The notes below the pieces were generated by a model that saw only the letters and a program-made list of their open reading frames with translations, was not told the DNA's origin and searched no databases. DNA of 64,000 nt from Galaxea fascicularis (taxonomy: Eukaryota; Cnidaria; Anthozoa; Scleractinia; Euphylliidae), in contig OX419346.1 in assembly GCA_948470475.1 (NCBI GenBank), positions 15,863,735-15,927,734 on the forward strand, read 5' to 3'. Position 1 is the first letter of the stretch. Each line of letters starts with the position of its first letter. The translations under genes and the position numbers were made by a program. Below, piece by piece: positions 44,371-55,706 of the stretch.

Positions 44371-45712
44371 GACAAATATTGCTTTTTTTAACAGTGAAAT
44401 TTTGATTCATTATCTAGTATGTTTTTGTGATTTATAAATTATTCTACACTCACAACAGATCAAAGGCCACTTTTTTAATGCAAAATATTTTCGAAAATGT
44501 ACACACAGTGAGAGAGGAGGAAGCCACTTGGAGTGGACGGCTTCCCTGTACATTTTTTCAGTCCCTGCCCTCTGGAATTCCTCTCCCACAGCCCATCATA
44601 ATGATGCCATACTCCATTCACCAACGCAGCCCCTCTGTAGTGCCCTCCACTCCAAAATGTCAATCCAAGAATATTTTGAATAAGAATTATTTTTACATGG
44701 CCAGAAATCTCGGACATCATATTTCGTGCGACTTACATTCACGCTGTCGCGTAATGGCCTTAACCGCTGATTTCAGCAGTGACCTCCGGGCTCGTATTTT
44801 TAGGACAGATCGAGGGGTGAAATACAAACATGTTTATGGTGAAATGAACGCCGCTGGCTGAAGGTATTGAGGCACATTTGACCGAGATATCGCTTGTTGA
44901 ACTCCGAGCACGAACTTCCGGTTTACATGTATTGTACATCGCAGCTTTACTTCTTTTTTAGTATCGAAATGGAACGGGTTAGTTTTCTTGAATCTCCTCG
45001 ATAATCACGTTGTTTCTAATACCATATATGCAGGATTTGCGTGCGAGAATACGGAGCTAAGAGCGGGACCGTTTGTTGTCTTCTTCTTCATGGGGCGAAC
45101 GTGGATCTGCGTGACATGTCGACCTTCCCGTGGTCTTATTTCATTTTGTACGGTTTTTAGCAGCCGAAGAGAAAGGTACGTTTACAAGCTGAAGATCTCG
45201 ATTTTGGCAATTTACATAGCGACATTAGATTTCCGATTATTTGCCAGCAAATATATTGTCTTCGCTTCTTTTTTCACTGATTTATAAGGTTTTGACTGGA
45301 ACTGAAATTGCAAATTGACATCCTTCCGAAAGAAAGGTATGGAATTCGTTTTTCCGGTGGATTTTTTAATTACAACATCGCTGAAATGTTTTTAAATAAC
45401 CCTCGATTTTGGCAAACCGAAAAACGGTCTTAATTGTGCTTGTATTTTCCGTAACTCCATCACTTCTCATATAAAGCTTTGTAATTTGGTACGCCATTTT
45501 TGATATTGATTGGGAAAAGCCGCTAACACCGTGCGGGCTCAAATTTCCGAAATTTTTGGCCATGAATAGACACTGGCAAATATTATATAATTATTAAATA
45601 AAAGTCACAATTGGACCTTCCTTCTGCATAAATTTTTTTCTTGGCATTTTCCTTTGTATGAATTGTTTTTGTCCCCCCCCCCCCCATCACTTTTCTAATG
45701 GTCCGTCCCTAA
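44371..45712. mobile_element. G-tract MITE family M1, copy 3, 5'-truncated, with nested insertion
   Basis: 44371-44695 matches 15230-15565 and 45565-45712 matches 15568-15751, ending C tract + CTAATGGTCCGTCCCTAA. The left terminal repeat is missing. An 869-bp element interrupts it at 44696-45564. Confidence 0.85.
44696..45564. mobile_element. 869-bp terminal-inverted-repeat element M2 inside M1
   Basis: Left end CATGGCCAGAAATCTCGGAC; right end, inverted, CATGGCCAAAAATTTCGGAA. The other M1 copies carry the uninterrupted site (TTTTTAATRGACACTGG), giving exact borders with at most one duplicated A. An ATG in each terminal repeat opens short frames inward (about 55 and 65 codons, starting MARNLG and MAKNFG). 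Neither resembles a transposase. Superfamily unknown. Confidence 0.75.
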
Positions 45713-45791
45713 CCATGCTTTAAGCAACTCAGCCCAGTTTGTTTCCACGAATCACGTCATCAGGAGAATAATATAAAAAAGAAAAACGTAG

Positions 45792-45797
45792 TTTATT
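45792..45797 (-). terminator. Poly(A) signal AATAAA for the Kv gene
   Basis: The minus strand reads CTAAATAAAC here, about 220 bases past the channel stop codon (46017-46019). It is the first canonical hexamer I see downstream. Confidence 0.5.
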
Positions 45798-46016
45798 TAG
45801 TATGCCATCATAATTTTTTTAGATTACAAGCGTTAAACAATGATTCACATGGTAGATCCAAATCCAGAAACTATTGGTCTGTTTTGCTGGGAATGATTGT
45901 TCGAAGAGTCGAAATTACTAAAAAAGGAAATCTAGAATAATGAAGTGAGAACTACGCACACTCTAGCTTAAGATCTTTGTCGTGAGTTGTGAAAGGTTGT
46001 GCTGAATCTTAATCAT

Positions 46017-48260
46017 TCATGATTCCTTTGTTTTCATGGTACCTTCCTGTATGATCGGAATGGGAAGAGTGAGCATGATAATTCCAGACAAACAGCAAAC
46101 AGATCCCAGGATCTTGCCTATAGCTGTGACTGGAATCATGTCACCATAACTGAAACGAAAGAGACTAGTATCAGTACAAACTATACAGTATTTCCAATAC
46201 TAGACCGCGTACTGAGTTTAATTTAAATTAAGATAATTATTAAAGCCTTGAAAGCGTACATCTGTATCTGAGGTGAGAGATGGGTTGTTTACTCGACATA
46301 TCGCCGTGTGAAGGAGAGCTTTCCAAAATTAATGGAAAATGATGTTGTAGTTTTAAGGGCGCTTCCTATTTACGGGAGACAGAAACGCAAGTCAAGCCGA
46401 AAGTTTCAGAAGTGGCGATGTTGGCTGGTAAAAATGAGTTGAACACGTCGTAGTAAAAGCAGACTTTGACGGTAGCGTCCACAGGAAGATAACAACTGTT
46501 TCCTCTTGAGCCCGGGACTTCCCAGAGAGAAGTGTTTTCCAAACAGCAGCGTCCTCTCAACACATAGAAAGCGAACGAACCGTACCGATCTCTCAGCATA
46601 ACCCAATAACCGATCTATTTTGCACATTAAATAAATTCCGCGCGCTATGATTGGTCGAATCGAGTGTATTTTATCTCTCTATACAATAGACGATTTGATT
46701 GATCGTGATGATACTGTGATTAAATCAGACACGCATGAATGACGTCTTCAGTCAAAGAAAGGAACAAAAAATGTATCAAACTAGTATAGAGATTCCATTT
46801 GTCAGTGCGTGGGTACTTTGATAACGCACATAGCCGTCCAAACGTGGTAAAGAGCAATTCAGTAGCAACGCTACTCGCCCGCCGATCCTAGCGTACGTCA
46901 TTGTTGTTACCATCTTTTGAAGCCATCCGCGAGATCTCCAGTTAGCCTAACAATCGGGTGCAAGGTTAGGTCAACAGATGCTAAGAACAACCCTGGAATA
47001 CAACAATCACACTGTTATCACTGTTTGATAACAAAAGCCACTCCCTGACTTTCTCTCCCTTTCTTTCAGCGTGATATTAGCTGTTAACAACCTTGGGACC
47101 AATAGAGAATTGAACTAACCAAAGCTTGGAATATGTTATTCTAACGAGATTGTCCACGTAGTAAATATAATAAGGAGGTCATGATCAAAGTATGAGGAGT
47201 TTTCTTACCCTACTGTCATCATTGTGATTATCGAGTACCACATGCTGTCAGGAATACTCTTGAACTCTGTCTTGTCCGCGGCCATCTGCTCAACGTAATA
47301 CAGCACACTTGAAAATAAAACGTTCGTTAACAAGAACGCGAAGAACAAGAATCCCAAATCAAAAATGGCGCGCTTCAATGCCCTCCCCATCTGCCGCATG
47401 TGCTTGGAATGCCGGGAAAGCTTAAATATTCGAAACACTCTGAGCATGCGTAGGACCATCAGACCGCTGGCGTTCTCGACTGCAGTCGAAGATTCAGGAG
47501 AGAAGTGCTTGAATAAAAGAATCACATAAAACGGCGCAACCGCCATTAAGTCCACGATATTCATTTTGTTTATGACAAATTTCCATCGGTTATCAGAAGC
47601 GTAGAGTCTGAGTATGTACTCTGCGGTAAACACGCTCATGCAGAAAGCATCAATTCCAAAGAAAAGACGAGGATATTTGTCCTCGCATGTTAACGTCTTG
47701 CAGCATCGTTCCGTTTCGATAATTGTGCACACAATACTGAGATAAATAAGGACTGCAATAAAACTCTGAACACATTTTCCTAAGCGAGATGTTTCGGTGT
47801 TTTCTAAGATATTCCATAACCATTTGCGCACAAAGGACTTCTTTTGGATTTGATGTGTGTTGTTACAACCACAGTCGTGCTTTTCGTTGAAGGAGGTTTT
47901 CTTGGAGAGATTGTAAAATTCTTCCCAGCAACAGTCATTTATGTTGTCAATGTTAATTCCATAAAAGCGGAGCTCTTCATGAAAAGCACCCAGGCAATCC
48001 TCGTTCGATAAATGTAACTTTCCGTCGCGATAAAAATTCAGAATATATCTAAACATATGTGGATCTCTATCCAGGAAATACTCTTTCTTATCATCATCGA
48101 AATACAGCTTTATGGCCTCGCTTCCGAGCAGGGTGTTTGGATATTTCTTCAAAGTGCTATCCCAAGTACAAAACCTCCGTCCGCTAACATTAATAGTGAC
48201 TCGCCTGCCGACTTTGTCCGCTCTGAGTTTACCAAGTCTGCTCTTTGACTGAAGTGTCAT
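46017..48260 (-). CDS. Voltage-gated K+ channel, Shal/Kv4-like, 2 coding exons (48260-47209, 46149-46017)
   Basis: Encodes a 394-residue Kv alpha subunit: a tetrameric plasma-membrane channel that opens on depolarisation and passes K+. T1 tetramerisation domain spans about residues 20-118, with H83, C89, C110 and C111 forming the HX5CX20CC zinc motif of Shab/Shaw/Shal (not Shaker) channels; NFYRDGKLH and DCCWEEF look most like Shal. S1 is about 163-183, S2 201-221, S3 231-251, S4 268-289 (R271, R274, R277, K280, R283), S5 301-323, pore helix 336-349, filter TVGYGD 349-354, S6 362-384. The two exons sum to 395 codons, and the intron splits the Gly351 codon. Two oddities: the S6 gate is PIP (380-382) rather than the usual PVP, and the C-terminus is only 12 residues after it, where family members usually carry long tails. 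The start ATG at 48260 precedes T1 with a short N-tail lacking the hydrophobic Kv4 N-terminus. No frame damage is seen, so it is probably functional or a modulatory subunit. Confidence 0.93.
46150..47208 (-). other. Intron of the Kv channel gene
   Basis: Runs from a GTAAG donor at 47208 to an acceptor ending TTTCAG at 46150. Phase 2: it leaves GG of the filter glycine in the upstream exon and T in the downstream one. It has no recognisable inner gene. The open minus-strand stretches near 46400-46620 lack support. Confidence 0.88.
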
Positions 48261-48351
48261 CTACAGATTGTGCTGAGCTGTGTCTTGGCTTCTTTGGTTA
48301 TTTGCTTATCGTGTTAAAACTCCCTAGGCCGATTCTAGCGATGATACAAGT
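48261..48351 (-). other. 5' UTR part of the Kv first coding exon, with upstream splice acceptor
   Basis: Reading on the minus strand, a pyrimidine-rich tract ends in TTTCACAG just above 48351. This matches a 3' splice site and sits 91 bases before the ATG. It implies at least one noncoding exon further upstream (higher coordinate). This is inference from splice consensus only. Confidence 0.5.
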
Positions 48352-50135
48352 CTGTGAAAGGAAAAAGAATGACATGTAGTTAATATCAGCAATGAAAACA
48401 TCCAGAAAAGTAAGACTGAGCTGGCTACCTAACGAAAAAACCTCTGTTCGCAATAGTGAATGAGACTGGCATTACTTTCAAAGAGAAACCGAAATAGTTA
48501 GTACTTAAAGAAAAGAACAGGCAAGCAAAATAACCCTCGAGAGGCATATCATTGTGAGGAATAAAGCGACCAATGCAAAAGACAGTTTGAATAATTAGTA
48601 CGTCCTTATTCTGAATAAATTTTCTCTTCAATCGTCCGCCATGTAAAAATGTTTTTCTGTTAATGGCGGACATCTGAAAAGGCTTGAAGTATGAAATATA
48701 TTTCGAACTATAGCGCAGTTTTTACATCGTTTTTCGGACGGCTTGTTCTTTTTTCATTAGCATTGCTCTTCGTAAAATCCTGGTGGCGTCACAAAGTGTA
48801 GCTAGCAATGCATGTTATTAGCAAATATATTTACGTTGTTATCACGAAGCATAATTAACATACCGTCCTACTATCAAGTGCGGCCCCCGCACAGACTAAC
48901 AGTTCTCTTTGTTTCGAAGGTACCAAAATGTTGTATCTGTTGTCAACGAGTGGTAACATCATAGAACGTAAGTTTTTTTTATTTCTTGTTGTCAGGCACT
49001 TATCAAGATTTATTCGCTGTGTTTCAGTAACCTTAAACCATCCTTCTACTTTAATTAAAATACGGCGTTGGATTTCAACAACTAATTCATTTCTGGCAGT
49101 CGTTTGACTGACAGTCAAGGGAAAACGTTTTATATATACTTTACTTAATTTCAACCTAGGTGGTTAATGGAAACCGTTTTCAAGCCGTAGGCATTTTTTT
49201 TTCTGTTGTTCACTCTCGCTGTATACCGGAGTATTAATCTACTAAAAGACACTGAACTTTCTGCTTCATTTTCCGTTGATTCGGTGGAGGCAAATAATGA
49301 CACGCAAATTAAATCGAATAAAATATATCGAAATTTTCTGGCATCAGAGTGTTTAGAAAGTATGCATAATGTATGCCTCGGTGTGTTTCAATCTTTTTAA
49401 TCTACGAGTTAAGAGTGGTATACTTGCTGACTGGGATGTCCTCAGTGCCTATACTGAAAATCATGCTATCGATTGTCATGAAGCAAATAATTGGCAAGTG
49501 AACAGCCAAACATTTTTTTCTTGTCATGCATGTTGCTGTCAATACCCACTTGATGCATTAACTATCAAGTTTTGGAATTATAGTTTCAATGCTATTCCAG
49601 TATTATTTGCCTTCAGTTTCTAATAAGAGTAAAATATGTTCCTTTGTTGCTCATTCATTTGCCTCCTATGATTACAGTCCGAATTGGACTCCACTCAGTC
49701 CTTTGACCATTACTTATCAGTCTTCTCTCAAGCGCATTGTGTATGAAAAAAGCCAACACAGTTGAAAAATATACCAAAAGCACATTATCTACAGGGTTGG
49801 TACTTTGACTAGGACAGATTTATCAGTTGAACAATATGAGAACTTACGGGTCTTAAGCGACTAGAAACATTGACTATTGGATTGGGTGGGATTCTGTTCC
49901 TCGAGATAGAATACCAGAAAATCGGTTGCCCAAGTTCCACACACACAGTTTGCACTCCCTTTGACCAGCGGTCGGGCAAATGAGCAAGTCTAGAATGTTA
50001 TGATCCGCACCCGGAGTTCAGCACCATGTCATATTTCTGTTTTATTTCCCGTCGATTGCATTGTTTAAAAAAAAAATATATCGAAATCCTACACCTGATG
50101 GATATTTCGATCAATTTAAGTTCATCAATTGAGTT
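48352..50135. other. Upstream region of the Kv gene, no other gene seen
   Basis: Contains a short inverted repeat GTCCGCCATGTAAAAATG / TTAATGGCGGAC at about 48635-48675. A 99-codon minus frame (48855-49154) has no recognised domain or splice partner. Confidence 0.45.
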
Positions 50136-50139
50136 ATTG

Positions 50140-50235
50140 AAAATGTAAACATGGTAAATTGGCTACCGTTAAGATATTAAAAAAGTTGACGTTTCATAAG
50201 CCTTAAGCTTTCGTCAGGGTCCATGGTTTTCGTGG
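50140..50235 (-). ncRNA. Hammerhead-ribozyme-like motif, Penelope-type repeat
   Basis: The plus strand has TAAATTGGCTACCGTTAAGA then TTGACGTTTCATAAGCC and TTCGTCAG. Read on the minus strand this gives CUGACGA (50217-50211), AAGC..GCTT helix II and GAAAC (50195-50191), i.e. the hammerhead core order. I recall the flanking words from repeats next to Penelope-like elements in invertebrates. Helix II has two extra bases, so activity is doubtful. Confidence 0.45.
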
Positions 50236-50419
50236 CTACCAGCCGCGAAGAAGCGTAGCCACTAATGCCGTCGTCTCTGTAAGTAAGATAGTCCGTAACC
50301 CTATATTCTAATCGATAGCCAAACGCGTCCGAATCCTCGGATAGATTTTGTAACCAATCAGAGCATTGACTGAAGCGGCTCGCGGTCTCTCGGTAATTCT
50401 TGACTACTTTAACCAAAGG

Positions 50420-52651
50420 TCTTCCACGTGCTTGTGCTTTGACGCGACAATCAAGGTACGCTATTTACAATGATTTCTTACTATTGTTCTTTTTTCAACG
50501 GCCAAGGAAGGCGATGTTTTAACTTCACAGCATGGTTGCAGAAAGGGCTCATTGGAGCTTTATTTCGGATTTGTTAAATCCAAGGGCCATACAAGCCCAT
50601 GTCTGTTCTCCAGGCAAAAAATGGCATAATTCTACAAAGGTAACACAGTCTTCACCAAGTAAACCATCATTATAGTTTAGCTAAAAACATCCCGCAGCGC
50701 ATCTTTCGCAAGTCATTTCTAGGCGATTTACCCTATAAAAACTCTTGAACCAATTTTAAGTCTCCGTGAAAAACATCTCCTGCAGGTATGTCAACTTTGC
50801 GCTTTGATTAACTACCCCCCCCCCAAAAAAAAAAAAAAAAAAAAAAAAAAAACACATGCTAAACTTCAACTTTCTGACAAAGTTTTGCAACATTATTATT
50901 GACCATCGTTTTGATACTAGTATCACTCAATTACTTTACTTTTACGCTGAAAATGTTCCCAGGAAAGGAGTTTTAGATGCCTGAACAAGCCGCTCTGCAA
51001 TGACTGCAAGTTCCCCCTCTCTGTTGAGAATGATTGCGGTGTACGTGCTGTCTTACACTGTTCTTAAACGTTTGTCCTTCCCTTGCTTTTCTGAAACTTT
51101 TTTTCCATCCGAAATACCGTCGTTCGGCGTTCCGTTCGGCTTCTTTGACTCTTGACTAAAAATTGTATACAAGATTACATCAGTGTTATACCAAGTGAAA
51201 ACTGAACACTTCCTATCAGAAAACAGTGGGTTGCAAACAGTTTGTGTGACTTGTGTGGCTCATACACACACTGCTCCGAAAATGGCAAAGCAGTAGCCAC
51301 ATGCCGTCCTTGACTGCCTATTTTTATCAAGAGCGTGAAATACATGAACTGACCAGTAAGCGACCTTGTGATTGGAAGTCAGTCATCAGTTGACTGAGAT
51401 GCACGCAGCACAAATAAATCACTTTGCTCTGCATATATGAACAACTATCTTTCAGTTCGGTTGAACTAGTTCGGGAGAAAAATAAGGTGAAGCTTAGATT
51501 ATCTCTTTCGAGTAATCAGAGACTGAAAATAATGTGCCGATCGATTCCAACTTTTAACATCCCCGGGTAAACCCCGTCTTTATGCCCGGGGTGAAGGGAA
51601 TTTGATGTAAAAAGGCCTCTGCGGTGAACGTAGAGGTGGTAATTTAAAGTTGCCTAGGTTGGGTGGGGAATTTGAATGAGAAGTGTGAAATGACACTTTT
51701 TGTCTGTCCAGCGAAATCACGTGGTTCTGCTTTCATGTAGGACTTTCAGTGTGGCCTTTGTGTTGTCGAAGGTTTGAATAAAATGGAAGATTAATTATTT
51801 GCAGAACTTACTATTTGCTTGAATGGTCAAATAATGTCAAATAACTAAATGTTTGCCATAGCAGAGAGCCTAACTACCATTGGAAATGGGATAAACAAAA
51901 ACTTGTCTCAATTTAAGTGGATAATCGTTTATAATAGGAAGAATAGAAATACTTTTGTGCTTTGTAAGATTCAGATGTTGATATAGAAAGAACTAACTTG
52001 GTAAAGGCAACTACCACCCCACATTAATGTGACAAATAGAAAAAAATAATCGTTTAAATTAAATGTGATCTTGCCCACACTTAAATTGGAACATTTGTCT
52101 TTGGAGTGAGGCATTTGACCATTGACGGAGAGGGAGTTTTTTTGAACAAAAGGTCGAACACCTGGAGATTACCCGATGAAGATTAGAATTGATGGTTGTC
52201 TTATTTTAGTACAAATCTAGTGGCGTTAAATCGACACAATAGTCTCCATTTAAAATAGGAGCGTGCTCTTTTGGAACTCTTTTGGAATGTCCTTTTAAGA
52301 TCTAGTATTCCAATGAGACGGCAGAGCGAAAGGAATGAACGGAGCCTGATTTATGTGCCATACGTAGCATGCGCTCTCTTGGAAAACTTTATGGCGGGAA
52401 AATCGTGCAGAGCCCGCTGTTCCAGTGACAGCACCGGAAGTTAACGACGGGAGATACAGAAAGGCCAGACTATTTCCGCCTCGTCGCTCCTTCCCCGGAA
52501 AACTTGGGAAGCAAAGTCCCATAGATTATTAGCATGAAACTGAGATATTTTTTTAAGACTGCTAAAGCTTAGGTTACTTCTACAGTTGATTTACAAATCG
52601 ACCTAAAAGCCTAGTTTCTATCGTATTCAGAAATAACAATAACAATATCAG
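50420..52651. other. No gene seen; C/A homopolymer run
   Basis: The CCCCCC..A(30) run at 50815-50851 is the only clear feature. A small palindrome CCCCGGGTAAACCCCG / GCCCGGGG sits at 51562-51590. Confidence 0.5.
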
Positions 52652-52970
52652 TAAAGGCTGGTTTCCATACGATGTTGACGGTCTGCGATCGGTCTGCGAA
52701 CGGTCTGCGGCATGATCGGTGATCGGTCTGCACCACGTTGCAGACATATGGAAACATGTGTCCCCGGCGTCTGCGGCGGTCTGCGACACGCGATCTGAGT
52801 GATCGAGAAAGTAGAACTAGATTCAACTCTTCCGATCTCTCTTCAGATCGTTGTGCTGCAGACCGCCGCAGACGCCCGGGACACATGTTTCTATACGGCT
52901 GCGAAGTGAAGCCGATAGTTTCGCAGACCGATCGCAGACCGTTTTTAAGATCATATTGAAACCAGGCTTA
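52652..52970. mobile_element. Foldback MITE packed with GTCTGCGATCG words
   Basis: Ends TAAAGGCTGGTTTCCATACG and (inverted) TAAGCCTGGTTTCAATATG. The arms are built from GGTCTGCGATC / GATCGCAGACC words, with CGTCTGCGGCGGTCTGC near 52775 pairing with GCAGACCGCCGCAGACG near 52858. Noncoding. Confidence 0.8.
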
Positions 52971-52975
52971 AGTAT

Positions 52976-53003
52976 GACAATGACAATGACAATGACAATG
53001 ATG
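52976..53003 (+). repeat. (GACAAT)n microsatellite
   Basis: Four to five ATGACA units right next to the preceding MITE, possibly at its insertion edge. Confidence 0.85.
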
Positions 53004-53358
53004 ACTTGAAGTCATCAGAACAAATGTTTCTTTGAAGATGAGAACTAACTTCTCTTTTTTGTTATCTTTTGAGGATATTTTGAATAGGAAGATATCATTG
53101 AAAAAACACTTATTAAATAAAATGCATTCTTTACAATGTATTTTTAACTACGTCCGTGTATGTACTATTACTTATTATATAAAATAGATTTAATCTCTTT
53201 GGCTTGTTTTCACTGAAATAGTCAACACTTCTATTTGGTTTACCCGCAATGGAAAATCTGCCTAAATACAATTATAGTATATTCACGTACGTTGACCGAT
53301 TCGTAAATTTTTAATATCGACTTCCTTTCTTTTGGTTTTCCTTATTGCTGGATTGCAT

Positions 53359-53493
53359 GTGACGTCATGGCGGCCATGTTGGTGGTCAAGAACAATAGTC
53401 TGTCTCTCCGCTGGGAACTAAACTTTATTTTTATGCAAATTCTGCGAAAAAAAGTTGTATTGTTTTGACTACCAACATGGCTGCCTTGTCACG
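53359..53493. repeat. Palindromic MITE (GTGACGTCATGGCGGCCATG type)
   Basis: GTGACGTCATGGCGGCCATG and TTGGTGGTCAAGAACAA at 53359-53395 pair inverted with 53455-53493 (TTGTTTTGACTACCAACATG, GCTGCCTTGTCAC). Confidence 0.75.
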
Positions 53494-53623
53494 AGAGTGA
53501 AATCGAAGAATTCTGACGTGACGTCAACTGATACGTTTCACCAAACACACGTGCGGCATGAAACCCTGCATTCCTTGACAGAACAAAAATGACAACGAAC
53601 TGTAGAACACATATATAGCTGAG

Positions 53624-53758
53624 GCCAGATTTACGAAGCCCTCTTAAGTTAAGATGTATCCTAAGTATTGTTTTTTTAGCATAAAACATTAGGCTCTTAT
53701 GAAAAAAAACAGCACAGCTCAGGAGACATCTTAACTTAGGAGGGCTCCGTGAACCTGG
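53624..53758. repeat. Palindromic MITE (CTTAAGTTAAGAT type)
   Basis: CCAGATTTACGAAGCCCTC and TTAAGTTAAGATGT at the left pair with ACATCTTAACTTAGGAGGGC and TCCGTGAACCTGG at the right. Confidence 0.75.
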
Positions 53759-54459
53759 AACCTGAACTTTATTTTTCCGGTAAACCATTTAGTTCTAGGG
53801 TCTTTAGAGTCAGAATTGACAGCTGATGTGTCAGTGGGTTTAAGCTCGAATCAAGGTAGGCCTACGAGCCTCCAGCTGAATACTTGACTGAATATGTGAC
53901 GAGCAGCATTGACATTTCTAGCATTCCTTCCAGATTATGTAGCTTATAAACGGTCTTTAAGATTGCGATGTTAAATTGCATTTCCTCGAGCGCCAACCAT
54001 CTGTTATTGTCGAATGTGCTAATTGGCCTTGTACTTGAACTTACCAATCTAAACTGCGGTCACAAATTCTCCTGTTGTTTGATCTTTGGTTGGGCCATGT
54101 CGAGGCAGCAAACTAAGGTTAGATTGCAAACACTTGTCAAACTGAAGACGGCTTTCGTTGCATGTTATAAATCATTGTTCGTGTAAGCTTTGTGATGATA
54201 ATGCCAAATCTGATTTTGTCTAGAGTCGCTGAAAATGTTTAAGTTTGTGATCATTAAAACTTCATTATAAATTAGCATGCATTGAAATCACCGTTTTTAT
54301 TTCAATGACATAAATTAAGGAATGATTAATCGGTAGTACATGCACAGTAATTATGAAAATTTAATACGTACCACACTAAGCATTTTGATATCGCGTAAAA
54401 TATATATTCCAGAGGGAATCGCAAGGAATTCGAAAAGGTAAAATAAAAAATAAACTTAC
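53759..54459. other. No gene seen
   Basis: Spacer between the palindrome and the possible first exon at 54460. Confidence 0.45.
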
Positions 54460-54740
54460 TTCGATTGTTATTGGTTGACATGTATAGGCCATAGGCGTTA
54501 TTAATATCTTCACACTAGTTTTTTCATGGAACTTCGCCAATGTTTCGAGTATCACTGTGCTTCCCATGAAGTTTCATGACGTCTGCAGTGAGTCAGCACA
54601 AAGAGTCCGTTTGTAAAGGTTCACAAGATATTCCTCCCAGTCTCGTCACTAACTCATTTAAGATTCGTCACGTTCTCACTTTATCGACGACAGACCGCTG
54701 CGCAATCAGACCTGCGCCGCTAGCCCGTATGGTGTTCTGG
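54460..54740 (-). other. Possible first exon / promoter-proximal region
   Basis: On the minus strand a GC-richer stretch (54660-54740) is followed by an ATG at 54567 and an open frame of 36 codons that meets a perfect GTAAGT donor at 54459. It could be a first exon of the Kv gene (next acceptor at 48352) or of another transcript. The encoded peptide resembles nothing I know. Splice consensus is the only support. Confidence 0.25.
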
Positions 54741-55139
54741 GTAATTTATCTTTAAGCTTGAATCAGTTCTCTACATCTATAAAATCACACAATTATTTAT
54801 GATTTTCCCTCGATCCTATGGTGATGTTGCCGAATAGTAAAGATTATTTTACAACCCATGTTCCCTTCCGGTCTTGTCATATAAAGTTGAAGCTTTAAAA
54901 TTGGACTAGGTTAATTGAAATAGACGTATTCCTGCTATTGTTACTGATGCGCTATTATAGCTAACCATGAAAACTAACTCGGACTTTACTTTAGAGTAGC
55001 AAGGCACCCCTCCCTTGCACAAAAGGAAAGTAATTAAAAATGAACTTATATCGGAGCTAACAAATTTGTTTTGAAAGCAAAACGTTGCAGGAATACATTC
55101 GCATCTCCATTATTTTGTGCCGCTTACCCATAATGCTCA

Positions 55140-55203
55140 ACGTTTATTTCATTTGTTCACACCATGTGTATAGCTGCTATGTGGAGAAGCTATGAATAAA
55201 TGT

Positions 55204-55237
<34 letters not shown>

Positions 55238-55290
55238 CATCATTATCATCATTGTTATCATTATTATTATTACTACTATTATTACTTTCT
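55140..55290 (+). repeat. LINE 3' tail and ATT/ATC microsatellite
   Basis: GCTATGAATAAATGTTTATTATTATCATT followed by a run of TTATCA/TTATTA to 55285, the same kind of end as the LINE at 24.4 kb. No RT block is recognisable upstream. Confidence 0.55.
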
Positions 55291-55344
55291 CACAGTCAGT
55301 GAGAAAGTGAGAAAGACCATAGGCTTAGTGTAGATTTTATCTAT

Positions 55345-55372
<28 letters not shown>

Positions 55373-55376
<4 letters not shown>

Positions 55377-55706
55377 CGCCAAGCTGGCAGGGACACCGCA
55401 ACAGCGAGCGCCAATTACTGCGGGCCCGAGACACAGGTCAGCACCAGGGGTGGTCACAGCCGGGGTTCGTTACGTCCCTAGTGGTTCTTTAACGTCCCAC
55501 AGAATTAATTGTGGAGAGTTGTGAAGCGGGACCTCCGGTTTATCGTCCTTATCCGAGAAGACTAGAAAGTCTAACAATTAGCAGATGTCATTGCAAAGGA
55601 AGCACTTTCTCCTCAGTTATTTAAAGACCCTGAGTGTTGGTCCGGCCGGGGTTTGAACCCACGACCTCCCGCACGTTAGTCCGGAACTCTACCAACTGGC
55701 GGCGGT
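55373..55706 (-). mobile_element. SINE family S1, minus strand
   Basis: The minus strand gives GGTAGAGTTCCGGACTAACG, GGGTTCAAACCCCGGCCGGA, AACTGAGGAGAAAGTGCTTC, TAGTCTTCTCGGATAAGGAC and CCGGAGGTCCCGCTTCACAA, and a (TAAA)n tail at 55335-55372. Same body as 32168 and 35283. Confidence 0.85.

Noticed and set aside
44696..45564. piggyBac insertion
   Set aside because: The ancestral site contains TTAA, but the borders do not carry TTAA on both sides of the element.
48855..49154. 99-codon minus-strand frame upstream of the Kv gene
   Set aside because: No recognisable domain and no clear splice partner; too weak to call.
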